Shown in pieces: positions 44,205-45,341 of a stretch of DNA of 45,341 bases; within the stretch, counting starts at the first letter, position 1, and the number at the start of each line of letters is the position of its first letter. Below the pieces are notes generated by a model. The model saw only the letters and a list, made by a program, of their open reading frames with translations. It made no database searches and was not told the DNA's origin. The stretch is from Photobacterium aphoticum (GTDB lineage: Bacteria; Pseudomonadota; Gammaproteobacteria; Enterobacterales; Vibrionaceae), in the NCBI RefSeq assembly GCF_001029435.1, contig NZ_LDOV01000012.1, positions 1-45,341 of the forward strand, in the 5' to 3' direction. A program made the position numbers and the translations under genes.

Positions 44205-44759
44205 ATCTGCGCTGCAGACCGTTGGCGTACGCTTTTCTCTCGCTTCTCTTATTTTTCTTCATTCTTTTTGCGTCTTACTTTGCTTCCGTTTTATCTTTGA
44301 TACCCAGCACACGATGCGCTTATCGTCTTCATTGCCCTGTGCCGTGCTTATTCTGTGTCGAATGTGTTCTCTTTCGAATGGCCTGCCTAATTTAATAGGC
44401 ATTCTTCTTTGCGGTCTGCTTTTTTGTCGCGCTTTTATCCTGTGCCTTCATTGGTCAATCGCTTCACGCTTTTGATGTATCACATTATAAAAGCAGTGGA
44501 TTTATCTGGAATGTGACATTCCTTCAGAGATATTCCCTTGAAAAATAGGTTGCTGCTTTTGCCTGTCACTTTGTAAGAGATTTCTTACAAGGCTGTAAGT
44601 CATCACGTGTTTTGTTGCCCGTCTTTTTCCCTGTTGATGGGATATTTCTTATCTTTAACAAGTGGTTACGTGTTTATGCTTTTTGTGAATGTCGTATTTT
44701 GCGATCAGGGTCGTCTGCACTGCCTTGTTCCTGCGGCAGAACCGCGTAATATTCTCCCT
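44205..44759 (+). other. Region between the two csrB copies
   Basis: 555 bp with no credible gene; the first 200 bp are pyrimidine-rich on the plus strand (runs of CTTTT and TTCTC). It contains the perfect response-regulator palindrome at 44572, a further half site (TGTAAG, 44594-44599), and a likely -10 TAATAT at 44747-44752. Confidence 0.6.
44572..44589. promoter_or_regulatory. GacA/UvrY/VarA-type binding site of csrB copy 2
   Basis: TGTAAGAGATTTCTTACA is a perfect match to TGTAAG-N6-CTTACA. It lies ~180 bp upstream of the inferred start of the second RNA, the same spacing as for copy 1. Confidence 0.9.
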
Positions 44760-45231
44760 GTCGCCAAGGAGAGCGACATAAGGAACAGGATAATCAGCCG
44801 GATGCTGAGCCCTCAGGATGAGGATGAGCCAACAGGGTGTCGGCTCGCAAGGATGTCAGGAACACGGCGGGATTGCCGAACGTTATCAGGATGATAGCGG
44901 GTCAGGATGACGCAGGATCACTTCGGGATGAAGTTAGGACGCCTTATGGATGAGGTAAGGGGATAGCCACCAGGATGGGGCAAGGATCCACTTACGGATG
45001 AGTGTAGGAACACCTTCAGGATGAAGGCAAGGACACCGCCAGGAAGGATGAGAGAGTCAGTTCAGGATGGATTGACGGGTCAAGGAATACCAAAGGACAA
45101 CCCGGGGATGGGGTTTAGGGATTACCACGACGGACACAGATTCATGCAGGGATGTCAGCAGGGAGCACCATCGTAGCGGGATAGCTGCATGTAAGACCTA
45201 AGGGCGCAACGGATGTTGCGCCCGTTCTTTT
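44760..45231 (+). ncRNA. csrB: CsrB-type CsrA-sequestering sRNA, copy 2
   Basis: About 472 nt with some 34 GGA motifs, so longer and richer in sites than copy 1. Examples are CCTTCAGGATGAAGG and CTCAGGATGAGGATGAG. The start region GTCGCCAAGGAG and the preceding CGTAATATT parallel copy 1 (GTCGGAAGGAG, CGTAATCTT). The last ~75 nt (CAGCAGGGAGCACCATCGT, AGCGGGATAGCTGCATGTAAG, ACCTAAGGGCGCAAC) are almost identical to copy 1, whereas the middle has diverged. That pattern suggests an old duplication with constrained ends. It should add to CsrA titration under the same response regulator. Confidence 0.93.
45202..45231 (+). terminator. Terminator of csrB copy 2
   Basis: GGGCGCAAC-ggat-GTTGCGCCC then GTTCTTTT; same stem as copy 1 with a different loop. 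Confidence 0.93.
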
Positions 45232-45243
45232 ATCGGGCTATTT

Positions 45244-45314
<71 letters not shown>

Positions 45315-45341
45315 CTCTTTCCCCCTTTTTTATTTCCTTCT

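Noticed and set aside
43710..44475. Open frames across the csrB copy 1 region
   Set aside because: They read through a GGA-repeat RNA and its terminator, and their peptides are low-complexity; not genes.
44607..44894. 95-codon plus-strand open frame at the start of csrB copy 2
   Set aside because: It straddles the sRNA promoter and 5' end, and the second half is simply translated GGA-repeat RNA.

Overview
The window looks like chromosomal DNA of a gamma-proteobacterium of the Vibrionaceae type. The evidence is gene content and local order: yebG, recC-recB-recD without ptrA, argA, mltA, tcdA(csdL)-csdE-csdA, gcvB/gcvA-ygdD-rlmM, xni, ppnN, queF-syd and csrB. It also carries the long (343-residue) DapD, the long RecD and small DUF2850, DUF2789 and DUF2310 genes. 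Base composition looks moderate, roughly half G+C by eye. Salinivibrio, Grimontia or Photobacterium relatives are plausible, but the genus is inference. I saw no prophage, transposase, CRISPR array, rRNA or tRNA.

Layout. 1-5400: the 5' end of a membrane protein with a Gln-Ala microsatellite, a large FG-GAP lipoprotein, a small membrane protein, an EmrD-like MFS exporter and a DUF2799 lipoprotein. 5460-7800: dapD, then yebG divergent from a 3-methyladenine-glycosylase-like gene, with a LexA box between them. 7814-9866: a YeiE-like LysR regulator divergent from a TDT-family transporter. 10160-19837: recC, a 380-bp gap with a possible leader peptide and hairpin, then recB-recD overlapping by 8 nt. 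19931-22092 (minus): a DsbB-like protein with a 51-residue membrane partner, and argA with a tandem ARG-box pair. 22369-25303: DUF2850, a small unknown gene, mltA and tcdA. 25378-27038 (minus): csdE and csdA. 27202-30753: the sRNA gene gcvB (minus), divergent from gcvA, which overlaps an alpha/beta hydrolase, followed by ygdD and rlmM. 30808-33735: a long AT-rich leader and an unrecognised 803-residue exported protein. 33872-36161 (minus): xni and ppnN. 36411-40380 (minus): two adjacent GGDEF-like proteins, both with degenerate signature motifs. 40483-43487: queF (minus), syd and a Zn-ribbon gene (plus), then two small minus-strand genes. 43632-45231: two complete CsrB-type sRNA genes in tandem.

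How the genes work together. Recombinational repair (RecBCD) and damage response (YebG, glycosylase) make up one functional block. CsdA, CsdE and TcdA mobilise sulfur and help form cyclic t6A on tRNA; RlmM and QueF add further RNA-modification steps. GcvA and GcvB link glycine control to post-transcriptional regulation. The strongest special feature is the csrB pair. Each copy has its own GacA/UvrY/VarA-type palindrome about 180 bp upstream of the inferred start, dozens of GGA motifs and a near-identical terminator, so one locus should give a double dose of CsrA sponge RNA.

All calls come from reading the sequence and from remembered family features. No search, alignment or folding program was run.
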